64,000 nucleotides of DNA from an uncultured Sphingomonadaceae bacterium (GTDB taxonomy: Bacteria; Pseudomonadota; Alphaproteobacteria; Sphingomonadales; Sphingomonadaceae), in contig CANMVC010000002.1 of assembly GCA_947501325.1 (NCBI GenBank), positions 1,054,001-1,118,000 of the forward strand, given 5' to 3'. The notes below the pieces were generated by a model. The model searched no databases. It had not been told where the DNA came from and was given only the letters and a program-made list of their open reading frames with translations. Below are positions 44,697-53,720 of the stretch, piece after piece. A program made the translations under genes and the position numbers. How positions within the stretch are numbered: the first letter of the stretch is position 1; each line of letters starts with the position of its first letter.

Positions 44697-45794
44697 ATGA
44701 GCACATTATTCGATCCCATCACCCTTGGCGCTATTGAATCCCCCAACCGGATGCTGATGGCACCTCTGACCCGGTGTCGCTCTACTATGGAGCATGTACC
44801 GACCCCGATCATGGGCGAATATTATTCTCAGCGCGCTGGTGCGGGCCTCATTATTTCCGAAGCCACCGGCATCAGCCAGCAAGGACTGGGCACGCCTTTC
44901 GCACCTGGTATCTGGAATAACGAACAAACCGAAGCATGGAAACCGATTATCGAACAAGTCCATGCCGCCGGTGGCAGGATCATTTGCCAATTGTGGCATA
45001 TGGGCCGGATCGTTCACCCTGATTTCCTCGGCGGTGAAAAGCCGGTTTCCTCCTCAGCCACCACTGCCCCCGGCAGCGTTCGGACCTATCAAGGCAAGCG
45101 CGACTATGTTGAAGCCCGTCCGCTGGAATTAGACGAAATCCCCAGCTTGTTGGACGATTACACAAACGCCGCTGAAAATGCGCAAAAAGCGGGCTTTGAT
45201 GGCGTTCAGTTGCACAGTGCCAATGGCTATCTGATCGACCAGTTTATTCGCTCCGGCACCAATTTCCGGACCGACGAATATGGCGGGTCCATCGAAAACC
45301 GTATTCGCCTGCTGGGTGAAGTCACGCAACGTCTCGTTGATGTTTGGGGCAGCGATCGCGTTTCTGTGCGGCTCTCCCCTAATGGCGATTCACAGGGCGC
45401 AGATGACGCAACCCCGGTGGAAACCTTTACCGCCGCAGCCAAATTGCTCGACAGCATTGGCATTGCGTTTCTCGAACTGCGTGAACCACCAGCACATGGC
45501 ACTTACGGCAATACTGACGTGCCAGCGGTTAGCCCGAATATACGCCCGGTGTTCAGCAAGCCATTGGTGCTCAACAGCGATTATTTTTACGATAATGCGA
45601 CAGAGGCTTTAGCAAATAACAAGGCCGATGCCATCAGCTTTGGCCGGACTTTCATGACCAATCCCGATCTGCCCGAGCGTTTCCGCACGGGGGCAGAGCT
45701 GAACCCGATCGACTTTACACCATCATGGTATAGTCAGGGTCCGGAAGGGTATGTGGATTATCCAACGCTGGATCAGGCGAAAGCAACCGCCTGA
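44697..45794 (+). CDS. Old Yellow Enzyme family alkene reductase
   Basis: Encodes 365 residues. It starts TLFDPITLGAIESPNRMLMAPLTRCRS and contains CQLWHMGRIVHPDF (FMN site), FDGVQLHSANGYLIDQFIRSGTN (the H-x-x-N substrate pair is H-S-A-N), DEYGGSIENRIRLLGEV and DAISFGRTFMTNPDLPER. These are marks of the NemA/XenB type that reduces activated C=C bonds with NAD(P)H. Physiological substrate unknown. Confidence 0.93.
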   Translation: MSTLFDPITLGAIESPNRMLMAPLTRCRSTMEHVPTPIMGEYYSQRAGAGLIISEATGISQQGLGTPFAPGIWNNEQTEAWKPIIEQVHAAGGRIICQLWHMGRIVHPDFLGGEKPVSSSATTAPGSVRTYQGKRDYVEARPLELDEIPSLLDDYTNAAENAQKAGFDGVQLHSANGYLIDQFIRSGTNFRTDEYGGSIENRIRLLGEVTQRLVDVWGSDRVSVRLSPNGDSQGADDATPVETFTAAAKLLDSIGIAFLELREPPAHGTYGNTDVPAVSPNIRPVFSKPLVLNSDYFYDNATEALANNKADAISFGRTFMTNPDLPERFRTGAELNPIDFTPSWYSQGPEGYVDYPTLDQAKATA

Positions 45795-45812
45795 GGCAAA
45801 TGCCTTGCGAAA

Positions 45813-46268
45813 TTAGAAAGAAGTTTGGAGCCGCCGGAACATATCATGGACCGGCGGTTCTACTATCTCCTGATATTCCAAACGTATCGACAGCCGTTGC
45901 AGGCGCTGAAACAGCTCTTCACTGGCATTGATAATTTGCTGCGCTTCTTCAGGAAATAATGCGACCACTGGACCGTCGCTGGCGGCAGCATATCCCAACT
46001 CGCGATTGTGATTCCATGCCTCGCCTTCGTTCAGCTCATCACCGTGCAACGCTTTTTGATTCAGCAACCATGCTATGCAATGCATCAGCCGTGTCGTTAC
46101 CTTCAGTGATTCACAGGAAAAGGCTACAGGTAGCGTCGCGTCATCGAGGCATTCGTCATTAAACCGCCCTGATTCAAAATAGGATCGCGCTTCATCAGCG
46201 AGTACCATCGCCTCGGTGTAAAGTGCATCCAGTAATTTGGGCGTTATCAGTGCTTCGCTATCGGCCAT
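45813..46268 (-). CDS. RcdA-like regulator of CtrA degradation (DUF1465)
   Basis: Encodes 151 residues that form a helical bundle. Segments such as LYTEAMVLADEARSYF, LPVAFSCESLKVTTRLMHCIAWLLNQKAL and the acidic EEAQQIINASEELFQRLQRL match DUF1465. In Caulobacter, RcdA links CpdR-primed ClpXP to CtrA and controls the cell cycle. In sphingomonads its target may differ. The start is at 46268; the two small YdcH-like genes lie about 160 bases further upstream. Confidence 0.82.
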   Translation of the reverse strand: MADSEALITPKLLDALYTEAMVLADEARSYFESGRFNDECLDDATLPVAFSCESLKVTTRLMHCIAWLLNQKALHGDELNEGEAWNHNRELGYAAASDGPVVALFPEEAQQIINASEELFQRLQRLSIRLEYQEIVEPPVHDMFRRLQTSF

Positions 46269-46428
46269 CGCAATGGTGTAGCAAATTATGTGTCATCAAG
46301 GACAGTTAAAATTTCGCTGCCACAGGGTTAACAGAAGGTGTGTTTCAATGTGACACGGCCCAGCAGCGCGTGTTAATTAGTGGATGGAAACAGTTAACAT
46401 CCCCTGGCAGGGCCAAAGAGTGGGATTG

Positions 46429-46632
46429 TTAAGCGATAATATCGGGAATTAATTGATTTTCGATCACGATGATCCGGTCGCGCAGTTGCAATTTGCGTTT
46501 TTTCAAACGCGCGGCGCGCAGCTGATCATGGCCGCCCGATTCCAGCAAAGCCGCAATCGCGTCGTCCAGATCGCGATGCTCGATTTTCAGCAGTTCGAGC
46601 CGCTGCCGCAACTCTTGATCGCTTATCGCCAT
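46429..46632 (-). CDS. YdcH/DUF465 family protein
   Basis: Encodes 67 residues from ATG 46632 (a start eight codons earlier is possible, but the family normally begins at M-x-S-D-Q-E). The sequence LKIEHRDLDDAIAALLES..DQLRAARLKKRKLQLRDRIIVIENQL is a helical hairpin and is diagnostic of DUF465. Function unknown. A second, shorter member lies on the opposite strand about 190 bases away. Confidence 0.85.
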   Translation of the reverse strand: MAISDQELRQRLELLKIEHRDLDDAIAALLESGGHDQLRAARLKKRKLQLRDRIIVIENQLIPDIIA

Positions 46633-46820
46633 AATGGATTCATTCGCCCCTTGCATGCCTGCAACAATTTTGTCATCTTCATCCTATTCATGGTTCTGGT
46701 CTAAACCAAGACAATAATATCATGATGACCGTCGACGACTTAATTATGAGCGTACGACAGAAAGAAAGGGACAACCGCAACCACTTTCAATCAGCAACAC
46801 TATAAAATCAGGAGAATATT

Positions 46821-46979
46821 ATGGATCAGAATCATGTGTCAGCCCTGCGCGGAAAACACGAAGCCCTCGATCGCAAGATCAACGAAGAAGAGGCCCGCCC
46901 GGTTCCAGATACGATTCGACTCCACGACCTGAAGAAGCAAAAATTGCGTTTGAAAGATGAATTGCTGGCTGACGCCTGA
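46821..46979 (+). CDS. Second YdcH/DUF465-like small protein
   Basis: Encodes 52 residues; AGGAGAATATT precedes ATG 46821. The sequence LRGKHEALDRKINEEEARPVPDTIRLHDLKKQKLRLKDEL matches the DUF465 pattern (H-x2-L-D..I....P..D...L..LKK.KL.LKDE). It is divergent from the 46632 gene. Confidence 0.85.
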   Translation: MDQNHVSALRGKHEALDRKINEEEARPVPDTIRLHDLKKQKLRLKDELLADA

Positions 46980-47147
46980 TTCCTGTTTGGTTCAGTCCGG
47001 TCCTCCAACCATATTTTCCAAATATGCCCCTGGCACCCGCAAGCCTGACTGAATCACGCTGTCCCATCAGCTTAAATCATTCGAGTCATTGACTTACTCT
47101 CCGGTTTCCCCAAGGCTTCGGGAAATTGAAAAAGAGAGGCCTGTCCT

Positions 47148-48167
47148 ATGACCACCAACCAGATCTGGTATCTACGCAAACGCCCTGTCGGCAAGATAGC
47201 TGAGGGCGATCTCGAGCTTGTGACCAAAGAGATGGAACCGCTAGGGTCCGATATGGTGCGCGTGCGGACGATTTATTTGTCTCTCGATCCCACCAATCGG
47301 ATATGGATGAGTGACATGGACGGCTATTTGCCACCTGTGCCGATTGATGACCCGATGCGCGGTGGCGGTATTGGCGTCGTCGAGGAAAGCAATTATGATG
47401 GCGTACCGGTCGGTGCCCTGATTAACACCGGCTTATCCACTTGGTCGCTATATAATGACATACCCGGTGCCACGGCGAGCGTTTTACCATCCATCCCCGG
47501 CGTCCCGCTCACAGCCTATATGGGACCGTTGGGCGCGACAGGCATGACCGCTTATTTCGGGTTGATGGATATCGGCAAACCAAAGGAAGGCGATACGCTG
47601 GTCGTCTCTGCGGCAGCAGGTGCTGTTGGATCCATGGTAGGACAAATCGGGAAGATCCATGGCTGTCATGTCGTGGGCATTGCGGGCTCTGATGACAAAT
47701 GCAAATGGCTGACCGAAGAAGCCGGCTTTGATGCTGCAATAAATTATAAAAGCGAGGACGTCGGCGCCGCGCTCGACAAACATTGCCAGAACGGGATTGA
47801 TATTAACTTTGAAAGTGTTGGTGGAGAGATTATGGATGCTGTGATTGCGCGGCTGAACGATTTCTCGCGAATGCCTCTCTGCGGGCTGATATCGACCTAT
47901 AATGATGTTGATGGCTCGCCAGGCCCGTCTAACTTCGCCAACTTGCTGATGCGGCGTACGACTTTGCGCGGCTTCATCATTCTCGATTATTTTGATCGCT
48001 TTCCCGAAGGCGCGCAGGCGATGGCAGGATGGCTTATGGAAGGTCGCATCAAATTTGAGACGGATGTGGTCCAAGGGATTGAAAATGCTCCGGCATCGCT
48101 CGAGCGCCTGTTTACCGGCGCCAATTTAGGAAAGCTCGCCGTTCAATGTGGTCCAGAACCAGACTAA
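47148..48167 (+). CDS. NADP-dependent MDR-family oxidoreductase (CurA/PTGR-like)
   Basis: Encodes 339 residues. The pattern VRVRTIYLSLDPTNRIWMSD, YMGPLGATGMTAYFGLMDIGKPKEGDTLVVSAAAGAVGSMVGQIGKI (AxxGxxG cofactor motif) and FESVGGEIMDAVIARL fits leukotriene B4 dehydrogenase-like medium-chain reductases without catalytic zinc. Substrate unknown; such enzymes reduce enones. Confidence 0.92.
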   Translation: MTTNQIWYLRKRPVGKIAEGDLELVTKEMEPLGSDMVRVRTIYLSLDPTNRIWMSDMDGYLPPVPIDDPMRGGGIGVVEESNYDGVPVGALINTGLSTWSLYNDIPGATASVLPSIPGVPLTAYMGPLGATGMTAYFGLMDIGKPKEGDTLVVSAAAGAVGSMVGQIGKIHGCHVVGIAGSDDKCKWLTEEAGFDAAINYKSEDVGAALDKHCQNGIDINFESVGGEIMDAVIARLNDFSRMPLCGLISTYNDVDGSPGPSNFANLLMRRTTLRGFIILDYFDRFPEGAQAMAGWLMEGRIKFETDVVQGIENAPASLERLFTGANLGKLAVQCGPEPD

Positions 48168-48271
48168 ACTGCTTTAATTATCGCACACAAGTCGCAGGAT
48201 GAAATGTACTTTCTGGTTTTTGTCCTGATTTGCATATCGCGCCTGCGGACGGTTTCTGCTAGATCATCGCC

Positions 48272-50554
48272 ATGCCCACCAAACAATCCCCCGATCTCGT
48301 AACAGCGCGTAACATATTGACCGGACTGCGTTCGATCATGGCTTCGCCCGGCAATGCCCAGGCAAAGCTCAATCAAGTCGTGGAAACCATCGGCGAGGCG
48401 GTAAGCAGCGAGGTTTGTTCCATATATCTGCGGCGGGAAGGCGTATTGGAGCTTTATGCGACACGCGGCCTGAACCAGGAAGCGGTGCATGTCACCAAAT
48501 TGGCTTTTGGTGAAGGGTTGACGGGTTATATTGCCAAAAATGTCGAGACGCTCAACCTCGACGAAGCAGCCAGCCATCCGGACTTTCAGTATCGGCCGGA
48601 GACCGGGGAAGAAAAATTCCACAGCTTTGCCGGCGTCCCGATTATCCGTAACCAGCAAGCTGTTGGTGTTTTATGCGCCCAGCATATCGAACCGCGCAAA
48701 TATTCATCGGAAGAGATCGAGTCTTTTCAGACCGCGGCGATGGTCCTTTCCGAACTCATCTCCAACGCGGGACTAATCGACGAAGAATCCCCTGATGCGC
48801 CACAATCTCATAATGATGGCGCCGACCGGCTAACCGGATTGCAACTTGTGAAGGGGAAAGCCAGCGGCTTTGCGGTTTTTCATCAGCCACGGGTGAAAAT
48901 CGAACATACCGTTGCCGAAGATACCGAGGCCGAGCGGCACCGCGTCTATTCCGCTTTTGACAAGATGCGCAGCCAGATAGATCAAATGACCAATCAGGCC
49001 GAATTCGGCGTTGGCGGCGAGCATGAAGAAGTGCTGCAAACCTACAAGATGTTCGCCTATGATGAGGGTTGGAGCCGCCGGATCAATGAAGCAATTGACA
49101 GCGGTCTGACCGCCGAAGCAGCCATTGAACGGGTGCAGCAACACACCCGGATGCGAATGCGGCAAATTGATGATCCGTTGCTTGCTGAACGGATGCACGA
49201 TCTGGAAGATCTCGCTAACCGTTTGCTGCGGATTGTCTCTGGCCAGATGGGTACGGCGGCCACCATGGGTCTGCGGCAGGATACCATATTGGTGGCGCGC
49301 AATTTGGGGCCTGCTGAATTGCTGGAATATGATCGCCGACGGCTTAAGGGCGTGGTGCTGGAAGAGGGGTCTTTGACCGCGCATGTCACGATTATAGCCC
49401 GGGCGATGGACATACCGATCCTTGGTCAGGTGAAAAATGTTCGTCAGATTGTCCGAGAAAATGATCATCTGTTGCTCAATGTCGATGACAATGCGCTCTT
49501 CGTGCGACCCAGTACGTCCATGGAAGCTGCGTTTGAGACCCAGATAGAGCTGACCCAGAAAAAGCGGGCAGCTTATACCGAATTGCGTGACAAAGAGCCG
49601 GTCACCAAAGATGGCACGCGGATTACGCTGAATATCAATGCCGGCTTGCGTGATGATATGGCGATGCTGAACCTGACGGGTGCTGACGGGATCGGACTGT
49701 TCCGGACCGAGTTTCAGTTTCTCGTCGCTGCCACCATGCCCGGCCGCACCGGACAGCTGCGCTTCTACCGCGATGTTCTGGATGCCGCTGGCGACAAACC
49801 GGTTATCTTCCGCACGGTCGATATAGGCGGGGACAAGCCCCTGCCCTATTTCCAGGCTAGCGAGGTTAAAGAAGAAAATCCGGCTATGGGCTGGCGCGCT
49901 TTGCGTATTGGCTTGGAACGTGATGCTTTGATGAAAGTGCAAGCCCGATCACTGATCGAGGCCGCAGCCGGGCGAAAATTAAGCGTTATGTTTCCGATGA
50001 TTGCTGAGCCATGGGAGTTTGACGAAGCAAAGGGAGTATTTGAGAAACAGCTCGATTTCCTGCGCAGCCGGAAAAAGCAATTGCCGCTCTCCATCCGCTA
50101 TGGTGCGATGCTGGAAGTGCCGGCGCTGGCCGAATGTCTGGACCTGATGGCACCGCGGCTCGACTTTCTGTCGATTGGAACCAATGATCTCACCCAATTT
50201 CTGTTTGCCGCCGACCGCAGCAATCCGAAATTGGCCGAGCGTTTCGACTGGCTCAGCCCCGCGATATTGCGCTTTATCAGCCGGGTTTCGCGGCAGGCGG
50301 ATAACTTGGGTATTGAACTGAGCGTATGCGGGGAAATGGGCGGACGGCCTTTGGATGCGCTCGCACTTTTGGGGCTCGGTATCAAACGCCTGTCAATCAC
50401 ACCAGCGTCGGTTGGTCCGATCAAAGCCATGGTTCGTTCTCTCAACTTGGCGGCTGCGAAAAAGCAACTTGAAACCCTCTTGTCAGATCCAACAAACAAT
50501 CCCCGAGCGACTTTGCAGGAATGGGCACGGCAACAGGATATCGATCTGGACTGA
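48272..50554 (+). CDS. ptsP: Phosphoenolpyruvate--protein phosphotransferase PtsP (EI-Ntr)
   Basis: Encodes 760 residues. An N-terminal GAF domain (about 15-165; EVCSIYLRREGVLELYATRGLN) is followed by the EI domains: the phospho-His region EGSLTAHVTIIARAMDIPILG, then GADGIGLFRTEFQFL, FRTVDIGGDKPLPYF, ENPAMGWRALR and the C-terminal SIGTNDLTQF and LSVCGEMGGRPLDALALLGLG. This starts the nitrogen phosphotransfer chain (PtsP to NPr to PtsN). Neither NPr nor PtsN is in the window. Confidence 0.94.
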   Translation: MPTKQSPDLVTARNILTGLRSIMASPGNAQAKLNQVVETIGEAVSSEVCSIYLRREGVLELYATRGLNQEAVHVTKLAFGEGLTGYIAKNVETLNLDEAASHPDFQYRPETGEEKFHSFAGVPIIRNQQAVGVLCAQHIEPRKYSSEEIESFQTAAMVLSELISNAGLIDEESPDAPQSHNDGADRLTGLQLVKGKASGFAVFHQPRVKIEHTVAEDTEAERHRVYSAFDKMRSQIDQMTNQAEFGVGGEHEEVLQTYKMFAYDEGWSRRINEAIDSGLTAEAAIERVQQHTRMRMRQIDDPLLAERMHDLEDLANRLLRIVSGQMGTAATMGLRQDTILVARNLGPAELLEYDRRRLKGVVLEEGSLTAHVTIIARAMDIPILGQVKNVRQIVRENDHLLLNVDDNALFVRPSTSMEAAFETQIELTQKKRAAYTELRDKEPVTKDGTRITLNINAGLRDDMAMLNLTGADGIGLFRTEFQFLVAATMPGRTGQLRFYRDVLDAAGDKPVIFRTVDIGGDKPLPYFQASEVKEENPAMGWRALRIGLERDALMKVQARSLIEAAAGRKLSVMFPMIAEPWEFDEAKGVFEKQLDFLRSRKKQLPLSIRYGAMLEVPALAECLDLMAPRLDFLSIGTNDLTQFLFAADRSNPKLAERFDWLSPAILRFISRVSRQADNLGIELSVCGEMGGRPLDALALLGLGIKRLSITPASVGPIKAMVRSLNLAAAKKQLETLLSDPTNNPRATLQEWARQQDIDLD

Positions 50555-50731
50555 TCGGATATCTGTAACAACTTGTATCTACGGTTGAGCAACGCCCGAT
50601 TGTCCTTGGCCCGGCGCAGATTCCTTGCCGTCGGAACTGTGATAATCATTGACTTTTCATTGCTCTAGTGGCTTCTTCCTATCCATAGTATCAAACGGGG
50701 TCGCACCGCGAACCGGCCGAAGGAGAGTATG

Positions 50732-51604
50732 ATGGCCGAAGAGATTGACGCAGAAGAAGCAGATACCGAAAATGCAGAACTAAACCTGCATAGCGTCGGT
50801 GACATGCTGCGCCATGCGCGTGAACAGAAAAATCTGAATGTCGAAGATATCGCAAAGACAACGCGTATACCGCAGCGCCATCTGGAATCAATTGAGTCTG
50901 GCGATTTTGCTGCGCTGCCAGGCCGCACCTATGCGATCGGTTTTGCCAAATCCTATGCCCGCACCGTTGGTCTCAGCGAAGTGACTATCGGTAGCAAGCT
51001 GCGCGAAGAAATGGATGATCAAGGCCATAGTGCCTATGAGCCGGAAACCAGCGGTTATTCTCCAGCCAACCCGAGCAATATTCCCCCTAAATATCTCGCA
51101 TGGACTGCTGCCGGCATCGCCGCAGCCTTGCTGATCGGTTTCCTGGTATGGCGGACGCTATTCTTGGAACCCGGCGATTTCATGAACAACGGCTCGGATA
51201 CGGAATTTGCCGAGGAGAATGTTTCAAACGAAATATTGGACGGAACGATTGAGCCCGCCGGACCAACCCTTTCTGGCTCGGGGACGGTTACTTTGACGGC
51301 AACCGAGACTGTATGGCTGAAAATATATGATGAAGACGGTGAACGGCTGTTTGAAAAAGAAATGGCAGCCGGCGAGCAATATACCGTGCCCGCCGATGCG
51401 AAAGGCCCGCAAATTCTTACCGGTCGCCCTGATGCCCTAACGGTTACCATCGACGGCCAAGTCGTTCCACCGCTTGGCACGGCAGATCGCACCATCAAGG
51501 ATGTCGGTATCAGTGCTGCGGCTCTGTTGGCACGTGGTGATACGGGTGGATTGTCTCCCGACAGCGACGGGCAATCGACCACCAGCCAGAATAGCAACCA
51601 GTAA
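50732..51604 (+). CDS. RodZ-like membrane protein with HTH and DUF4115 domains
   Basis: Encodes 290 residues from the second of two adjacent ATG codons (50732), six bases after AAGGAG. Residues 20-90 form a Cro-type HTH (GDMLRHAREQKNLNVEDIAKTTRIPQRHLESIESGDFAALPG), residues 125-145 a membrane helix (YLAWTAAGIAAALLIGFLVWRTL), and residues 185-265 a periplasmic DUF4115 domain (TVWLKIYDEDGERLFEKEMAAGEQY). In rods, RodZ ties MreB to the elongation machine. Here it follows ptsP and precedes cpoB. Confidence 0.87.
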   Translation: MAEEIDAEEADTENAELNLHSVGDMLRHAREQKNLNVEDIAKTTRIPQRHLESIESGDFAALPGRTYAIGFAKSYARTVGLSEVTIGSKLREEMDDQGHSAYEPETSGYSPANPSNIPPKYLAWTAAGIAAALLIGFLVWRTLFLEPGDFMNNGSDTEFAEENVSNEILDGTIEPAGPTLSGSGTVTLTATETVWLKIYDEDGERLFEKEMAAGEQYTVPADAKGPQILTGRPDALTVTIDGQVVPPLGTADRTIKDVGISAAALLARGDTGGLSPDSDGQSTTSQNSNQ

Positions 51605-51708
51605 GCGGGATTATTCCATCGCCGCCTTAGCTTTGTGCTTTGACGTAAATCTGTTTACTTTGCCCCGCATTTTATGGTTAACAAGATCCAAATATTTGGA
51701 GCCTATTT

Positions 51709-52590
51709 ATGAAATCCGTCCTGTTATCGACCCTTTATGCGGGAGTATCGGCCAGCCTGTTGATCGCCGCGCCCGCCGCCGCACAAAACAGTAATGTGGA
51801 TAAACGTGTAGATCGACTTGAACAGGAAATGAAGGCCGTCCAACGCAAGGTTTTTCCCGGCGGTTCATCACGCTTTTTCGAACCGGAAATTACCCCGGAA
51901 GCCGCATCGCCGACGACAAGATCGACGACCAGCTCAGCGGTATCCGATCTTATTGCCCGCGTGGACGCGTTAGAGCGCAGCCTTGCCAACCTGACCGATC
52001 AAGTGGAGCAAAACGACTTTCGTATAAAGCAGATTGAGGATAAAATGGCGGCGGCTGTGCCGCCGGTCAGCACCACGCCTGGCACGCTATCGACCACGCC
52101 TTCAGACGGTTCTGATGCTGCCACCACCGAAACAGCGACAGCCACACCCGATCCGGAACGCGTTAGTGGCGTTGCGTCGATCGTGATGCCCGATACCGGT
52201 GATGCTGGCGAAGACGCCTATATTTATGGCTATCGGCTGTGGGAGGCAAAATATTATCCGGAAGCCCAGGCGCAGTTGAAAAAAGCCGCTGAAGACCATC
52301 CCAATCATCGCCGGGCCAGTTTCGCGAAAAACCTGCTCGGCCGCGCCTATCTGGATGACGGCAAACCAGCTCTGGCCTCTGTCGCGCTCTATGAAAATTA
52401 TCAGGAACTGCCGCGCGGCGAACGCGCGCCGGATAGCCTGTATTTTCTCAGCACCGCGCTTGTGCAACTGAACAAGAAAACCGACGCCTGCCGGGTATTG
52501 ACTGAATTACAGGATGTTTATCCTGACGCAGCATCGGGCCGTCTGAGTGCGCGCATAGACAGCGGCAAGGCGGCAGCGGATTGCAGCTGA
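51709..52590 (+). CDS. CpoB/YbgF-like periplasmic TPR protein
   Basis: Encodes 293 residues with GGAG eight bases before the ATG. The signal peptide ends at AAPAAAQ. A coiled coil (about 28-60; VDKRVDRLEQEMKAVQRKVF, and ALERSLANLTDQVEQNDFRIKQIEDKM) is the CpoB trimer part, followed by a Thr/Ala linker and C-terminal TPRs (YGYRLWEAKYYPEAQAQLKKAAEDHPNHRRASFAKNLLGRAYLDDG). CpoB coordinates Tol-Pal with peptidoglycan synthesis. The tol-pal genes are not adjacent here, while tilS and ftsH follow in the common order. Confidence 0.82.
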   Translation: MKSVLLSTLYAGVSASLLIAAPAAAQNSNVDKRVDRLEQEMKAVQRKVFPGGSSRFFEPEITPEAASPTTRSTTSSAVSDLIARVDALERSLANLTDQVEQNDFRIKQIEDKMAAAVPPVSTTPGTLSTTPSDGSDAATTETATATPDPERVSGVASIVMPDTGDAGEDAYIYGYRLWEAKYYPEAQAQLKKAAEDHPNHRRASFAKNLLGRAYLDDGKPALASVALYENYQELPRGERAPDSLYFLSTALVQLNKKTDACRVLTELQDVYPDAASGRLSARIDSGKAAADCS

Positions 52591-52615
52591 ACAGCCACTC
52601 CGATCCGAGTAACCC

Positions 52616-53563
52616 ATGACGGGTGACGCGCTTGCGAACCGCTTTCGTGAGGCGGTGGCTGCGCTGGTCCCTGACTTTGAACATAGCGATGCACTATTGG
52701 GATTGGCGGTCTCCGGTGGACCGGACAGCCTTGCGCTTCTGTTGCTGGCCCATGACAGCTTTCCAGGCCGGATAGCCGCGGCCAGTGTTGATCACGGCCT
52801 GCGCCCCGAAGCGCGTGATGAGTGCGAATTTGTCGCTGCTCTGTGTAAAGAGCGCGGTATCCCCCATCAGATCCTGCAACCATCCACCCCCATTCGTGGC
52901 AGCATTCAAACAGAGGCGCGAAAAGCACGCTATTCACTGCTCAACGCCTGGATGGCTAGCCGAAACATCGCTTGGCTGGCTACCGCCCATCATGCGGATG
53001 ATCAGCTCGAGACCCTGATCATGCGCGTACTGCGCGGTAGCGGCGTCGACGGTATGTCCGGGATCCGCGCAAAACGGGGCTCGATCATTCGCCCACTATT
53101 GCCCTTTTCGAAGGACATGTTGATCGAATTTGTAACAGCCCAAGCTATCAAGCCAATCAATGACCCGTCCAATAAGGATCAAAGCTTTGATCGTGTCCGC
53201 GTGCGCAATGCGTTGTCGCAATTAACGGGTTTTGATGTCAGTTTGGCCAGCCAGAGCGCAGCGGCGCTGGATGATGCTCGCATGGCGATCCACTGGATGG
53301 TGGATCGGCTAGCGATGACCCATATCCAGAAAACGGCTACAGGATGCGTACTCGACAAATATGATTTTCCCCATGAAATTGTCCGGCGGCTGCTACTGAA
53401 ATGCTTGCATATCTGTGACCCAGCCCTCTCTCCGCGTGGCAACCAGCTCGAACCCTTAATCAAAGGTCTCAGGCAAAGCGAAACGCTGACCATCGGCAAC
53501 ATCCTGTGCAAAGGCGGATTAACCTGGACCTTCGCCCCTGCGCCAAAACGGAACAATAGCTAA
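52616..53563 (+). CDS. tilS: tRNA(Ile)-lysidine synthetase
   Basis: Encodes 315 residues. The PP-loop ATP motif is LAVSGGPDSLALLLLA, and VDHGLRPEARDECEFV, ATAHHADDQLETLIMRVLRGSG and RPLLPF are TilS signatures. It modifies C34 of the minor tRNA-Ile so that it reads AUA. It is rather short because the C-terminal tRNA-binding domain is reduced, as usual in this order. It lies between cpoB and ftsH. Confidence 0.94.
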   Translation: MTGDALANRFREAVAALVPDFEHSDALLGLAVSGGPDSLALLLLAHDSFPGRIAAASVDHGLRPEARDECEFVAALCKERGIPHQILQPSTPIRGSIQTEARKARYSLLNAWMASRNIAWLATAHHADDQLETLIMRVLRGSGVDGMSGIRAKRGSIIRPLLPFSKDMLIEFVTAQAIKPINDPSNKDQSFDRVRVRNALSQLTGFDVSLASQSAAALDDARMAIHWMVDRLAMTHIQKTATGCVLDKYDFPHEIVRRLLLKCLHICDPALSPRGNQLEPLIKGLRQSETLTIGNILCKGGLTWTFAPAPKRNNS

Positions 53564-53720
53564 TTATTTCAACGTTTTGGTTGAAAACACCGATATACGA
53601 TCAGAGTGATTAGTAAAAACATTAGCGCCCATATTGTCATCCCGCCCAAAACTCCTATCTTTAGGAGGATAGATTCGGCAGGAATATTGGCCGACGATAC
53701 CAACACAGGACTTAAACAAC

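Noticed and set aside
48830-49942. 370-codon minus-strand frame opposite ptsP
   Set aside because: Shadow of ptsP in codon-complement phase; no start signal or known domain.
53568-53585. TTCAAC/GTTGAA inverted repeat after tilS and a possible heat-shock promoter for ftsH
   Set aside because: Stem of only six pairs and no T-run; no sigma32 -10 at proper spacing was found.
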